Position numbers and translations under genes: made by a program
The notes under the pieces: model-generated
The model's database searches: none
What the model was told of the DNA's origin: nothing
What the model saw: only the letters and a program-made list of their open reading frames with translations
DNA from: CAZHAX01 sp964530325
GTDB taxonomy: Bacteria > Chloroflexota > Anaerolineae > B4-G1
Reading direction: 5' to 3'
Length of the DNA: 64,000 nt
Assembly (NCBI GenBank): GCA_964530325.1
Contig: CAZHAX010000014.1
Coordinates: 14,101 to 78,100 of the forward strand
Part shown: piece by piece, positions 1-8,325 of the stretch
Numbering within the stretch: the stretch's first letter is position 1
How the letters are laid out: each line of letters begins with the position of its first letter

Positions 1-783
1 ATGCCCATCGCTGCCCCCCTCTTGCTGCCGCTGTGGGTTCTTCTCGGCATGGCGGTGGGCAGCTTCATCAACGCTGCGGCGGATCGCATCCCCGCGCGCC
101 AATCGCTCCTCTCGCCGCCATCCCACTGCGAGGCATGCGGCCGGCGGCTTGGGCCGGCCGAGCTGGTGCCCGTATTGAGCTACCTGATCCTGCGCGGCCG
201 CTGCCGCAACTGCGGGGCATCTATTGGGGTGCGCACCCTCTTCGTAGAGATTGCCACCGGCCTCCTCTTCGGCCTGGCCGCCTACGTGGTTATGCCCGCT
301 GAGGCAGCCGAATGGCTGTCGCTGCTCCTGATTTCATACTACCTGGCAACCCTCATCCTGGTCACGATCGCCGACCTGGAGCACGGCCTAGTACCGAACA
401 GGGCCGTCGTTCCCGGCATCGGGGCGGCCCTGCTGGGGGCGACGGTAGCCGGATGGCCCGATGGCCTCTACGACGCATTGGGCGGCCTGATCGGTGCGGG
501 AGTGATCGCGTTGATCATCCTGCTGGTGCCCGCCGGCATGGGCTGGGGTGACGCGAAGCTGGCCGGCTTCATCGGGCTCATCACCGGACTGCCGGGTATC
601 CTCTTCGCCCTGTTCATCGCTTTCGTCTCGGGCGGGCTGGTAGCGGCCGCTCTTATGGCCAGCGGAAAGCGGAGGCGCGGCGACACCATCCCGCTGGGGC
701 CGTTCCTGGCGCTAGGCGGGGCCGCCACACTCCTCTGTGGGGAGCAGATGGAGGTTGCGTTCCACGTGCTCGCGGGTGGATGA
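1..783 (+). CDS. pilD: Type IV prepilin peptidase (leader peptidase/N-methyltransferase)
   Basis: This polytopic inner-membrane aspartyl protease of 260 aa should cleave, and probably methylate, type IV prepilins. The N-terminal segment has the family's GSF-N pattern (residues 20-23) and two zinc-type CxxC pairs at C43/C46 and C68/C71, which are typical of bifunctional PilD. The catalytic aspartates are D125 (in ADLEHGLVPN) and D184 in the GxGD motif GWGDAK. Five or more hydrophobic helices follow. The ATG is the first base of the window, so a longer N-terminus cannot be excluded, but length and N-terminus look complete. It lies 12 bp ahead of pilT and near a pilin gene that would be its substrate. 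Confidence 0.93.
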   Translation: MPIAAPLLLPLWVLLGMAVGSFINAAADRIPARQSLLSPPSHCEACGRRLGPAELVPVLSYLILRGRCRNCGASIGVRTLFVEIATGLLFGLAAYVVMPAEAAEWLSLLLISYYLATLILVTIADLEHGLVPNRAVVPGIGAALLGATVAGWPDGLYDALGGLIGAGVIALIILLVPAGMGWGDAKLAGFIGLITGLPGILFALFIAFVSGGLVAAALMASGKRRRGDTIPLGPFLALGGAATLLCGEQMEVAFHVLAGG

Positions 784-795
784 GGAGACAGCACG

Positions 796-1857
796 ATGAT
801 CAAACCTGAGGAGTTGCTCAAGGGCACCGTAGACCGCGACGCTTCCGACCTCCATCTCAAGGCTGGCAGCGTGCCGGTGCTGCGCATCCACGGCGAGCTC
901 GTGCCCCAGAGCGACTGGCCGGCGCCCGATGAAGGAGACTTGGAGAAGATCTTAGGCTGGCTCACGGACGAGGCCAAACGAGAGGCCTTCGAGCGGGATT
1001 GCGAACTCGACTTCGCCTACGACCTGGCGGATGTGGCCCGCTTCCGGGTCAACGCCGCCAGGCAGAAGGGGTCACTCTATCTCACCCTGCGGGCTATCCG
1101 CCTCCAGGTGCCGACGCTGGCCGAGCTAGGCCTGCCGGATGCGTGCGCCAAGCTGGTGATGCTCCCCCGGGGGCTGGTGTTGGTCACCGGACCGGCCGGC
1201 TCCGGCAAATCGAGCACGGTCGCTGCTATGATCGACCACGTCAATCGGACCACTGGCCGCCGCATCGTCACCATCGAGGAGCCGATCGAGTTCCTGTTCG
1301 AGGACCGGCAAAGCGTGATCACTCAACGCCAGGTGGGCTCGGATACCCGGTCTTTCGCCGAGGCTCTGAAGCACGTCCTATGGCAGGACCCCGACCTGAT
1401 CATGGTCGGCGAGATGCGCGATCTGGCAACAATCTCCGCCACGCTGACGGCGGCGGAGACCGGCCACCTCGTCCTGGCCACGCTGCACACGCCCAGCGCA
1501 CCCGAATCGGTTGACCGCATTGTAGACGTGTTCCCCTCTGATCAGCAGCCGCAGGTGCGGGCCCAGCTATCGATGACGCTGGCGGGGGTGATCTCCCAGC
1601 GACTGGTGAGGCGGGCAGACGGCGCAGGGCGCGTGGCGGCCTGCGAGATCCTGGTGGGCACCCCGGCGGTGAGGAACCTGATCCGGGAGGCAAAGACGCC
1701 GCAGATGGTCAGCGCCATGCAGACCGGGCGGGAGCACGGCATGGTGACGCTCGATCAGGCCCTGCGCGACCTCTGCCGCAGCCATTTGATCACGCTCGAA
1801 GCCGCGCTGGCCCACGTGGCCGACCCGGACGCCTTCAAGAAGCTGCTGCAGGCGTGA
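796..1857 (+). CDS. pilT: PilT-family twitching motility ATPase
   Basis: This 353-aa cytoplasmic hexameric ATPase of the secretion-NTPase family would power type IV pilus retraction. An N-terminal PAS-like region (about 1-110) precedes the RecA-like core. The core has Walker A GPAGSGKSS (132-140), the Asp box around EEPIEF (161-166), a Walker B-type stretch with DPDLIMVGEMRD (198-209) and the His box GHLVLATLHT (223-232). The GEMRD-type motif and the absence of a long GspE/PilB N-domain favour PilT over the extension ATPase. It follows the prepilin peptidase by 12 bp with a GGAG ribosome site. No PilB or PilC lies in the window; they may lie upstream. Confidence 0.93.
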   Translation: MIKPEELLKGTVDRDASDLHLKAGSVPVLRIHGELVPQSDWPAPDEGDLEKILGWLTDEAKREAFERDCELDFAYDLADVARFRVNAARQKGSLYLTLRAIRLQVPTLAELGLPDACAKLVMLPRGLVLVTGPAGSGKSSTVAAMIDHVNRTTGRRIVTIEEPIEFLFEDRQSVITQRQVGSDTRSFAEALKHVLWQDPDLIMVGEMRDLATISATLTAAETGHLVLATLHTPSAPESVDRIVDVFPSDQQPQVRAQLSMTLAGVISQRLVRRADGAGRVAACEILVGTPAVRNLIREAKTPQMVSAMQTGREHGMVTLDQALRDLCRSHLITLEAALAHVADPDAFKKLLQA

Positions 1858-1895
1858 GCACGAGGCAGAACCCCCGTACCCCACCCCGCATGACA

Positions 1896-1920
1896 TAACC
1901 GCGTTAACTTAACCGTAACC
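1896..1920. repeat. Clustered TAACC repeats upstream of the pilin promoter
   Basis: Four copies of TAAC or TAACC occur within 25 bp (1896-1900, 1905-1908, 1910-1914, 1916-1920), in an AT-richer patch that ends 19 bp before the -35 box of the pilin promoter. Direct repeats in this position resemble an activator site, but no known regulator motif is recognised. The function is inferred only from position. Confidence 0.4.
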
Positions 1921-1939
1921 TGGACGCAACACCAAACTG

Positions 1940-1968
1940 TTGACCGCGGCTGTGCGTTCGTCTATACT
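1940..1968 (+). promoter_or_regulatory. Sigma-70-type promoter of the pilin gene
   Basis: TTGACC at 1940-1945 and TATACT at 1963-1968 are separated by 17 bp, placing a start near 1975, about 50 nt ahead of the pilin ATG. It gives the pilin its own transcript, separate from the peptidase/PilT pair. Confidence 0.75.
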
Positions 1969-2025
1969 AGTCCATAGTATTGGCCGGCAATCATCAGACC
2001 CCTGCACTTGGGAAGGAGGCATGTG

Positions 2026-2382
2026 ATGAGAAGCGAAGGTGGTTTCACGTTGATCGAGCTGCTTGTCGTCATCGCCATTCTGGCCGTGCTGTTCGGCCTC
2101 ACGGCGCTGATGCTCACGGGCGTGGGCGACGAGGCGACCGCGGAGGCGGCGAAGGCGGAGGGGGACATCGTCCAGACGGCGCTCGACATCTGCTACACAC
2201 TTGCGAGCTGCGACGACCCGAATCCCACCGGATGCACCCAGCCAGGACCGGGCAGCGCCAACTTCGGCGCCTACCTGCGACGCAGCTCCCGCTTCAACAT
2301 GGGCTGGGATAGCGGCCTGACTGTGACCGGTGTCTTCGCTGAGAGCGACACCACCTGCACGGGCGCGGCGCTCTGGCCGTAG
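2026..2382 (+). CDS. Type IV pilin-like protein (prepilin)
   Basis: This is a 118-aa prepilin. A five-residue leader plus Gly (MRSEGG, cleavage after G6) precedes the class III signal FTLIELL, with the conserved Glu at mature position 5, followed by one hydrophobic helix (about 7-28). The globular part is short and carries four cysteines (in CYTLASC, TGC and TTC), suggesting disulfides. The ATG at 2026 is chosen because AAGGAGG ends 6 nt upstream; in-frame TTG (2008) and GTG (2023) codons fit the ribosome site less well. It may be a major pilin or a pseudopilin, since its small size fits either. The neighbouring peptidase would process it. Confidence 0.88.
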   Translation: MRSEGGFTLIELLVVIAILAVLFGLTALMLTGVGDEATAEAAKAEGDIVQTALDICYTLASCDDPNPTGCTQPGPGSANFGAYLRRSSRFNMGWDSGLTVTGVFAESDTTCTGAALWP

Positions 2383-2535
2383 CCTTCAGTAACAGCACTT
2401 GTCTAAGTAGGAGCGCTCGCGCCGGTCTGGCCATCGCCGGCCGGCGCAGCGATCGCTACCAGCGCCGAGACCGACGAACCGGGCGCGTTCGGTCTTCGGC
2501 GCGATGTAAGACCAGGGGGACACCCTCCTGATGAG

Positions 2536-2570
2536 CCTCGGAGGTCAACCAGCCTCCGAGGTTCGTTCTG
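2536..2570 (+). terminator. Intrinsic terminator after the pilin gene
   Basis: CCTCGGAGG (2536-2544) pairs with CCTCCGAGG (2553-2561) around an 8-nt loop, followed by TTCGTTCTG. It sits just upstream of the next promoter, so it separates the pilin transcript from the O-antigen-ligase gene. The rest of the gap from 2383 shows no gene. Confidence 0.75.
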
Positions 2571-2576
2571 TGCCTC

Positions 2577-2605
2577 TTGCCCTGCCAGCGTCGCCGCCGT
2601 ATAAT
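2577..2605 (+). promoter_or_regulatory. Promoter with consensus TATAAT, adjacent to a GTG start
   Basis: TTGCCC (2577-2582), a 17-bp spacer and a perfect TATAAT (2600-2605) predict a transcription start near 2612, directly at the GTG codon of the following gene (2613). This implies a leaderless or near-leaderless message. Confidence 0.75.
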
Positions 2606-2612
2606 CGAGTGC

Positions 2613-4745
2613 GTGGACAGGGAGACCGCCGCAGCGCACCTGCCGCCTTCCGTATCGGCCGTGCGCCGCGCAGCCGAGGTAGCGCTGGAGGCCTGCTGGC
2701 TCGCGGCCGTGCTCCTGGTGCCGCTGGCGGTCAACCCCTGGGGGTTCAACTACGAGCTCCCGAAGGTCACCCTCTTCCGCGGCCTGACGCTGCTGATGGT
2801 CGCAGCCCACCTTCTGCTCCTGGCGTGGTCAAGTCCTCCCAGTGTTCGTCGTTGGCTGCAGCAGCCCCTCGTCCGGCCCATTCTCTTGGTCGCCCTCGTG
2901 CTCATTCTTTGTCTGGCCGCCTCTATCTCGCCGCGGGTCAGCCTGTGGGGCACCTCCTACCGCCAGCAGGGCACCTACCTCTTCGCCTGCTTCCTTGCGT
3001 GGACGCTGATAGTCACCAGCCGCCTCCGCTCGGCCGGCCAGCGGCGCCGCCTGGCTACGACAATCGTCCTAGCTGGCACGCTCGTCGCCCTCACCCCCTT
3101 CGCCGAAGCGGCACGCTGGGGGGAGAACCTCCTCTCGTGGCGACCCGGCGGCAGCCTGGGCAACCCGATCTTCCTCGGCGCCTACCTGATCATGGCCCTG
3201 CCCTTCACCCTGGCAGCGCTGGTCGAATCGGTCGGTGCCAGACCCCGTAGGACATTCAGCGTCGCCTCGGGCGCAATCGCGCTCGTCCTACAGCTGTTGG
3301 CCCTGCTCCTCACCCAGAGCCGCGGCCCCTGGCTGGGCGCCCTGGCCGGGCTGGCGGTCTTCGCCGCGCTGATACTCTGGCGCCAGCACCGCCGTCTCGT
3401 CATCGGCGGACTCGTCCTAGGTTTGGCTGCCGCAGTTGCCCTTTTCGCGGGGCTCAACTTCGGCCTCTCACCCTCATCACCTCTCGCCAGCTTGCCGTAC
3501 GTGGAGAGAATCGTGCTCGCCGAGGGCCTCGAGGGGGGCACCGTCCGCGTTCGTCTCGTCCTCTGGGAGGCGGCGGCCGGAGTGGTTTCCACCTGGCCGG
3601 AGGTCGGCCTGGAGGCGGACCCACTCGAAGTGGTGCGGCCGCTGGTGGGGTACGGTCCGGACACGGCCTCCATCGTCTACACCTATGCCTACCCGCCCGA
3701 GCTGGCGCACATCGAGGACCCCGGCGCCATCTGGGATCGGGCCCACAACGAGACGCTCGACCTCCTGACGATGACCGGCTGGCTGGGGATAGCGGCGGCG
3801 GCCGTCCTCGCGCTCTCGTCTGCACGGCGTGGCCTCGATCTTTGGCAGAGGGAGTCCGACCCGATCGGCCGGGCCTGGGCTGCCGCCCCGCTGGCCGCGC
3901 TGCTCGCCCACGCCGTCGAGGCCCAGTTCGCTTTCTCGCTAACTGCAGTGACAATGATGACCTGGCTCTGCGTGGCGTGGCTCGCCGCACCGGCCCCGCT
4001 GACAGCGGCCGCAGGCCGGGGCACGGCGCGCGAGAGCGCGACCCAGCCCCTCTTGTGCGGCCGCTGGCGCATCTATGCGATCATCGCCGCCGCTCTGCTG
4101 ACCGCCCTCGCCCTACGGCTGGAGGGCGGGCTGATCTGGGCGGACACGCTTCTGGCCCAGGGTCGCTCGCTGGATAGGGCCGGTGATTGGCGCCAGAGCA
4201 TCGCCGCCTACGACCGGGCCCTGGCCATGGTGCCCTGGCAATCGAGCGCCCAGCAGCTCTACGCGGAGACGCTGTACAACCTGGCCCGCGCTCTCCCACC
4301 CGGCGAGATAGACACGAAGGCCGGTCTGCTGGAGAAGGCGGCGGACTCGCTGTCGCGGGCGATCGAGCTAGAGCCACTTGAGCTCGAGCACTACGCTAAC
4401 AGCGGCGTTCTGCACGCCTACTGGAGCGAGGCGGTGGATGCGAGCCACCTGGATGCCGCCGTCGACTACTACGAGCTCGCCTTCCGGCTGGCACCCACCA
4501 GGGCGGGCCTCCGTCTCGACCTGGGCCACGTCTACCACAACAACGGGCGCTACGACCTGGCGCTCCAGCAATACGGGGCTGCCCTGGAGATCGACCCCCA
4601 GCTGGCCCAGGCCCACTACGACTCCGGCCTGGCCTGGCTGGCGCTCGACGAGATCGACGAAGCCCGGGCAGCGTTCCAGGCCGCGCTCGATCTGGCGCCG
4701 GGCTGTGAGACGTGCAGGCAGGCTCTGGCGGAGCTAACAGAGTAG
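2613..4745 (+). CDS. O-antigen ligase/polymerase (Wzy_C-like) membrane protein with C-terminal TPR repeats
   Basis: This protein of about 710 aa has ten or more membrane helices in its first ~440 residues. A large periplasmic loop contains the ligase-type pattern RAHNETLDLL followed by a small hydrophobic turn (around 3741-3790), matching the His-containing signature of Wzy/WaaL-like polymerases and ligases. The last ~200 residues are TPR-like helical repeats (for example GRYDLALQQYGAALEIDP). It would join or polymerise lipid-linked glycans at the outer face of the membrane, with the TPRs acting as a docking platform (inference). GTG 2613 is preferred over an in-frame TTG at 2577 because the TTG lies inside the promoter. 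No ribosome site precedes the GTG. Paralogues lie at 15480-17996 and 38187-40721. Confidence 0.8.
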   Translation: MDRETAAAHLPPSVSAVRRAAEVALEACWLAAVLLVPLAVNPWGFNYELPKVTLFRGLTLLMVAAHLLLLAWSSPPSVRRWLQQPLVRPILLVALVLILCLAASISPRVSLWGTSYRQQGTYLFACFLAWTLIVTSRLRSAGQRRRLATTIVLAGTLVALTPFAEAARWGENLLSWRPGGSLGNPIFLGAYLIMALPFTLAALVESVGARPRRTFSVASGAIALVLQLLALLLTQSRGPWLGALAGLAVFAALILWRQHRRLVIGGLVLGLAAAVALFAGLNFGLSPSSPLASLPYVERIVLAEGLEGGTVRVRLVLWEAAAGVVSTWPEVGLEADPLEVVRPLVGYGPDTASIVYTYAYPPELAHIEDPGAIWDRAHNETLDLLTMTGWLGIAAAAVLALSSARRGLDLWQRESDPIGRAWAAAPLAALLAHAVEAQFAFSLTAVTMMTWLCVAWLAAPAPLTAAAGRGTARESATQPLLCGRWRIYAIIAAALLTALALRLEGGLIWADTLLAQGRSLDRAGDWRQSIAAYDRALAMVPWQSSAQQLYAETLYNLARALPPGEIDTKAGLLEKAADSLSRAIELEPLELEHYANSGVLHAYWSEAVDASHLDAAVDYYELAFRLAPTRAGLRLDLGHVYHNNGRYDLALQQYGAALEIDPQLAQAHYDSGLAWLALDEIDEARAAFQAALDLAPGCETCRQALAELTE

Positions 4746-4810
4746 AGGGTCTCCGGCCCACCGGGCTCGTGGCGCCCGCAGACGCGGCCCAGAAGCCTGC
4801 GGATAGAGAA

Positions 4811-4838
4811 AGACCCCTCGCGACGTCGCGAGGGGTCT
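4811..4838. terminator. 28-bp perfect palindrome between convergent genes
   Basis: AGACCCCTCGCGAC and its exact complement form an uninterrupted 28-bp palindrome midway between the convergent polymerase gene and groEL. On the minus strand it is followed by TTCTCT, as in a Rho-independent terminator for groESL. On the plus strand the tail is CTGTTG, weaker but still plausible. It probably works in both directions. Confidence 0.8.
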
Positions 4839-4864
4839 CTGTTGCTGCTGTACTAAGAGCCGGT

Positions 4865-6499
4865 CTAGTACTCCGGCATCGGCGGCCCGCCTGGCGGGGC
4901 CTTCTCTTCCTCGGGCAGCTCGGTGACGAGAGCCTCGGTCGAGAGGATCATAGCCGCTATCGAGGCCGCGTTGGAGAGCGCCCCCTTCGTCACCTTGGCC
5001 GGGTCGATGATGCCCGCCTCGACCATGTCGACGAACTCGCTCGACATCACGTTGTAGCCGATGTTCTTGTTGTCCTTCTCGTTCTGCATGCGACGCACGG
5101 ACTCCAGGATCACCGCTCCGTCGTTGCCGGCGTTCTCGGCGATCTTGCGCATCGGCATCTCCAGCGCCGTGCCCAGGATCTTGACGCCGGTCTGCTCATC
5201 TGCATAGTCCATCTTCACCTTCTTCAAGGCGGGGATGGCGTTGATCAGAGCTACGCCGCCGCCGGCCACGATGCCCTCCTCTACGGCCGCCCGGGTCGCC
5301 GAGAGAGCGTCCTCCACACGGTGCTTCTTCTCCTTCAGTTCGGTCTCCGTGGCAGCCCCGACGCGAATGATGGCCACACCACCGGCCAGCTTCGCCAAGC
5401 GCTCCTGGAGCTTCTCCCGGTCGTAGTCGGAGGTCGACTTCTCGATCTCCACCTTGATCTGTTCCATGCGGCCCTTGATGTCCGCAGTCTTGCCCCGGCC
5501 GCCAACGACCGTCGTATCGTCCTTGCTGGCGATGACCTTGTCCGCCCGGCCCAGGTCTTCGATGGTCACGCCGTCCAGCTTGCGCCCCTCCTCCTCGGTG
5601 ATGACGTTCCCACCGGTCAGAACGGCCACGTCCCGCAGCATCTGCTTGCGGCGATCACCAAAGCCGGGCGCCTTGATGGCCAGGCAATTGAGCATGCCGC
5701 GGAGCTTGTTCAGCACCAACGTAGCCAGCGCCTCGCCGTCGATGTCCTCGGCCAGCACGACCAAGTTGCGCTCACCCTTCTGGACCAGCTTCTCCAGAAT
5801 CGGCACCAAGTCCTGGGCAGCGGAGATCTTCTTGTCGTGGATCAGGATGTAGGGCTCCTCGATTACCGCTTCCATCGACTCGGGGCTGGTAATGAAGTAG
5901 GGGGAGATGTAGCCGCGGTCGAACTGCATACCCTCGACATACTCGGTCTCGAACTCCAGACCCTTGCTCTCCTCAACGGTGATGACGCCATCCTTGCCGA
6001 CCTTGTCCATCACCTCGGCGATCAGCTCGCCGATCTCCCGGTCCTGTGCGGAGATGGCCGCCACGTTGGCGATCTCATCCTTGCTCGTCAGATCGATCGC
6101 CTGCTTGGATATCGCCTGCACCACAGCCTCCGCGCCCGCCAGAATCCCCCGCTTCAACAGCATGGAGTTGGCCCCGGCGGCAACGTTCTTCATCCCCTCA
6201 GTGATTATCGTGTACGCCAGGAGCGTCGCTGTGGTCGTGCCGTCTCCGGCAATGTCGTTCGTCTTCGTGGCCGCCTCTTTGAGAAGCTGGGCACCCATGT
6301 TCTCGAAGTGGTTCTCCAGCTCGATCTCTTTGGCCACGGTCACGCCGTCGTGGGTGATGGTCGGCGCGCCCCACTTCTTGTCCAGCGCCACGTTGCGCCC
6401 CTTCGGCCCCAGCGTGGTGACGACTCCATTGGCGAGCGTGTCGATCCCGCGCTTGAGCGAGCGGCGGGCCTCCTCGCCGAATAGTAGCTGCTTTGCCAT
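4865..6499 (-). CDS. groEL: 60-kDa chaperonin GroEL
   Basis: At 544 aa this is full length for the cytosolic Hsp60 ring chaperone that refolds proteins with GroES and ATP. The start MAKQLLFGEEAR, the nucleotide loop VTTLGPKGRNV, DGTTTATLLA and GGGVALI are all present in order. The tail is PPGGPPMPEY rather than the usual Gly-Gly-Met repeats, an unusual but not disabling end. It lies 41 bp downstream of groES in one heat-shock operon under a CIRCE element and ends at the palindromic terminator 4811-4838. It is the only groEL in the window. Confidence 0.98.
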   Translation of the reverse strand: MAKQLLFGEEARRSLKRGIDTLANGVVTTLGPKGRNVALDKKWGAPTITHDGVTVAKEIELENHFENMGAQLLKEAATKTNDIAGDGTTTATLLAYTIITEGMKNVAAGANSMLLKRGILAGAEAVVQAISKQAIDLTSKDEIANVAAISAQDREIGELIAEVMDKVGKDGVITVEESKGLEFETEYVEGMQFDRGYISPYFITSPESMEAVIEEPYILIHDKKISAAQDLVPILEKLVQKGERNLVVLAEDIDGEALATLVLNKLRGMLNCLAIKAPGFGDRRKQMLRDVAVLTGGNVITEEEGRKLDGVTIEDLGRADKVIASKDDTTVVGGRGKTADIKGRMEQIKVEIEKSTSDYDREKLQERLAKLAGGVAIIRVGAATETELKEKKHRVEDALSATRAAVEEGIVAGGGVALINAIPALKKVKMDYADEQTGVKILGTALEMPMRKIAENAGNDGAVILESVRRMQNEKDNKNIGYNVMSSEFVDMVEAGIIDPAKVTKGALSNAASIAAMILSTEALVTELPEEEKAPPGGPPMPEY

Positions 6500-6540
6500 C
6501 TCATATCCTCCTCAAAATGGATCAGAATCAGTAGTAGTGA

Positions 6541-6843
6541 TCAAGCCAGAATGGCGAGAATGTCGCTTTCCCGCATGAACAGGATCTCTTTGCCATCCTC
6601 GGTCTTGTACGTCGTTCCCGAGTACTTGGCAAAGACGACGGTATCGCCCTCCTTGACCTCCATCGGGATCCGCTCGCCGTCATCATCGATGCGACCCTGT
6701 CCCACGGCGAGCACTTTGCCCTGCTGAGGCTTCTCCTTGGCCGTATCGGGCAGGACTAGCTGGCCGCCGGCGAACGTCTGCACCTCTTCATCGAGCGGCT
6801 CGACCACTACCCGATCTCCCAGCGGCCTGATATTCAATCCCAT
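6541..6843 (-). CDS. groES: 10-kDa co-chaperonin GroES
   Basis: This 100-aa protein is the heptameric lid of GroEL. The start NIRPLGDRVVVEPLDEE and the mobile-loop region with GGQLVLPDTAKEKPQQGKV are typical, and the C-terminal half (VVFAKYSGTTYK) completes the beta barrel. An AGGAGG ribosome site precedes the ATG. It is the first gene of the groESL operon, with promoter and CIRCE operator immediately upstream. Confidence 0.98.
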   Translation of the reverse strand: MGLNIRPLGDRVVVEPLDEEVQTFAGGQLVLPDTAKEKPQQGKVLAVGQGRIDDDGERIPMEVKEGDTVVFAKYSGTTYKTEDGKEILFMRESDILAILA

Positions 6844-6909
6844 CTTCGTTCCTCCTGACAGTATTGTGAATTGACCGCGGCGCTACTAGCAATACAAACC
6901 GGAACCGCC

Positions 6910-6936
6910 TTAGCACTCCTCCCGCCAGAGTGCTAA
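6910..6936 (-). promoter_or_regulatory. CIRCE operator (HrcA repressor site)
   Basis: TTAGCACTC, 9 bp, GAGTGCTAA is an exact match to the CIRCE consensus. It sits just after the predicted groES start site, where bound HrcA would block transcription until heat shock. No hrcA gene is in the window. Confidence 0.96.
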
Positions 6937-6946
6937 GGCAAGCGAT

Positions 6947-6975
6947 ATGATACCACAAATGGGGAGGGGTGTCAA
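6947..6975 (-). promoter_or_regulatory. groESL promoter
   Basis: On the minus strand TTGACA (6975-6970), a 17-bp spacer and TATCAT (6952-6947) give a strong housekeeping promoter with a start near 6940, immediately upstream of CIRCE. Confidence 0.85.
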
Positions 6976-7022
6976 GAGGTATAGGTGCCCGCGCACGGGC
7001 TGCCCCGGCCAGCACCCCGAGG

Positions 7023-7979
7023 CTAGTCGTCCAGAGGAGCGGATGGCCTGCCGCCCAGCCAATCGGCGACGAAGGCCTCGATATCCTCCACCGTCGACTC
7101 AGTCACGTCAAACCAGTGGATCGAGGGGTCTTCCAGGCGAAACCAGTTATGCTGACGCCTGATGAAGCTGCGGGTCGCCCGCCTGATCTCCGCCGCCACG
7201 TCCTCGAGCCCGCCTCCCTCCTCGCAGAACGGCCTGAACTGGGCGTAGCCCAGGCCGGACATCGCCGGAAGGTCCCAGCCGTACCCTTCCGCGAGAAGGC
7301 GGCGCACCTCCTGCTCCAGCCCGCCCGCCAGCATCGCCTCGATCCGCCCGTCAGCTCGGGCGTAGAGCTTGGTGCGCGGCATTGTCAGCCCGATCTGCAG
7401 CACGCGGTAGCCGGGCGGTCGCTTCCTCTGCTGTTCGGAGATGGGCCGGCCGGTAATCAGGCACACCTCCAGGGCGCGGACGACGCGCCGCACGTTCCTG
7501 GGATCGATCCTCCGTGCGGCTGCCAGGTCGATCTCGGCCAGGCGAGCGTGCAGCGCCCGTGCCCCCTCCCGCTCCGCCTCGGCCTCCAGGTCCCGCCGCA
7601 GCAAGGGGTCCGGCTTCACGCGGGGAATCGTCCACCCCTCGAGCAGGGCCCGGACGTACTGCCCACTCCCGCCCACGAGCAGAGCGACCCTGCCCCTGGC
7701 GTGAATGCCTTCTATCGCCTCCCGCGCCATCCTCAGGTATTCGGCCAATCCGACCGTTTCGTCCGGGTCGGCGATATCGACCAGGTGATGGGGAATCCGC
7801 GCCCTCTCCTCAGGCGCCGGCTTGGCAGTGCCGATATCCATCCCCCGATAGAAGAGTCGCGAATCGGCGGACACGACCTCGCCGCCCAGCGACTCCGCCA
7901 GCCGGATCGAGAGCGCGGTCTTCCCCACCGCAGTCGGGCCGACCACCGCTACCAGCGCCCCATTACCAGAGATTGTCAT
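7023..7979 (-). CDS. miaA: tRNA dimethylallyltransferase MiaA
   Basis: This 318-aa enzyme transfers a dimethylallyl group to A37 of tRNAs that read UNN codons. It has the P-loop GPTAVGKTALS (residues 14-24), the substrate segment DSRLFYRGMDIGTAKP in the usual place, and the C-terminal RRQHNWFR motif. It follows yraN with a 17-bp overlap in an nth-yraN-miaA transcription unit and ends about 50 bp before the groESL promoter. No clear terminator is seen after it. Confidence 0.95.
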   Translation of the reverse strand: MTISGNGALVAVVGPTAVGKTALSIRLAESLGGEVVSADSRLFYRGMDIGTAKPAPEERARIPHHLVDIADPDETVGLAEYLRMAREAIEGIHARGRVALLVGGSGQYVRALLEGWTIPRVKPDPLLRRDLEAEAEREGARALHARLAEIDLAAARRIDPRNVRRVVRALEVCLITGRPISEQQRKRPPGYRVLQIGLTMPRTKLYARADGRIEAMLAGGLEQEVRRLLAEGYGWDLPAMSGLGYAQFRPFCEEGGGLEDVAAEIRRATRSFIRRQHNWFRLEDPSIHWFDVTESTVEDIEAFVADWLGGRPSAPLDD

Positions 7980-8325
7980 ACACGTCGAGCCGCAGCAAGC
8001 GGCCCCCTGGGCCCAGCTCGATCGCCACCAGGCCTAGCCGCCAGTCAACGTCCACCAGGTCGTGCTCGGCCAGGTACGTTTCCGCCACCTCGCCCATCCG
8101 CTCCTGCTTCTCCTGGGTGACGGATTCCTCAGGCGTCCCGAACTCCCGCCCGCGGCGGGTTCTCACCTCGAAGAAGAACCAGACACCGCCCTGCTGCGCC
8201 ACCAGGTCAACCTCACCCGTCTGGCAGCGCCAGTTGCGCTCCACGATCGCATAGCCCTGCCGTTCGAGCTCGTTCGCGGCCATATTCTCACCGCGGCGGC
8301 CCAGCCGCACCCGCCTACCCCTCAA
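7963..8325 (-). CDS. yraN: YraN/UPF0102 family predicted endonuclease-like protein
   Basis: At 120 aa it has the Holliday-junction-resolvase/restriction-endonuclease-like fold of UPF0102. GRRGENMAANEL is followed by the nuclease-like core GEVDLVAQ...FFFEVRTRRG, with candidate metal ligands E, D and E-x-R. The open frame extends further upstream, but TTG 8325 is chosen. It overlaps the nth stop as TTGA, has AGGAG 7 nt upstream, and gives the usual family length. The biological role of the family is not settled. It lies between nth and miaA. Confidence 0.85.
   Translation of the reverse strand: MRGRRVRLGRRGENMAANELERQGYAIVERNWRCQTGEVDLVAQQGGVWFFFEVRTRRGREFGTPEESVTQEKQERMGEVAETYLAEHDLVDVDWRLGLVAIELGPGGRLLRLDVYDNLW

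Noticed and set aside
4712..6484. A long plus-strand open frame (~590 codons) antisense to groEL
   Set aside because: It mirrors groEL's codons and has no family resemblance or ribosome site; the minus-strand GroEL is unmistakable.
6976..7022. Small GCCCG/CGGGC hairpin after miaA as a terminator
   Set aside because: The stem is only 5 bp and no T-run follows on the minus strand.
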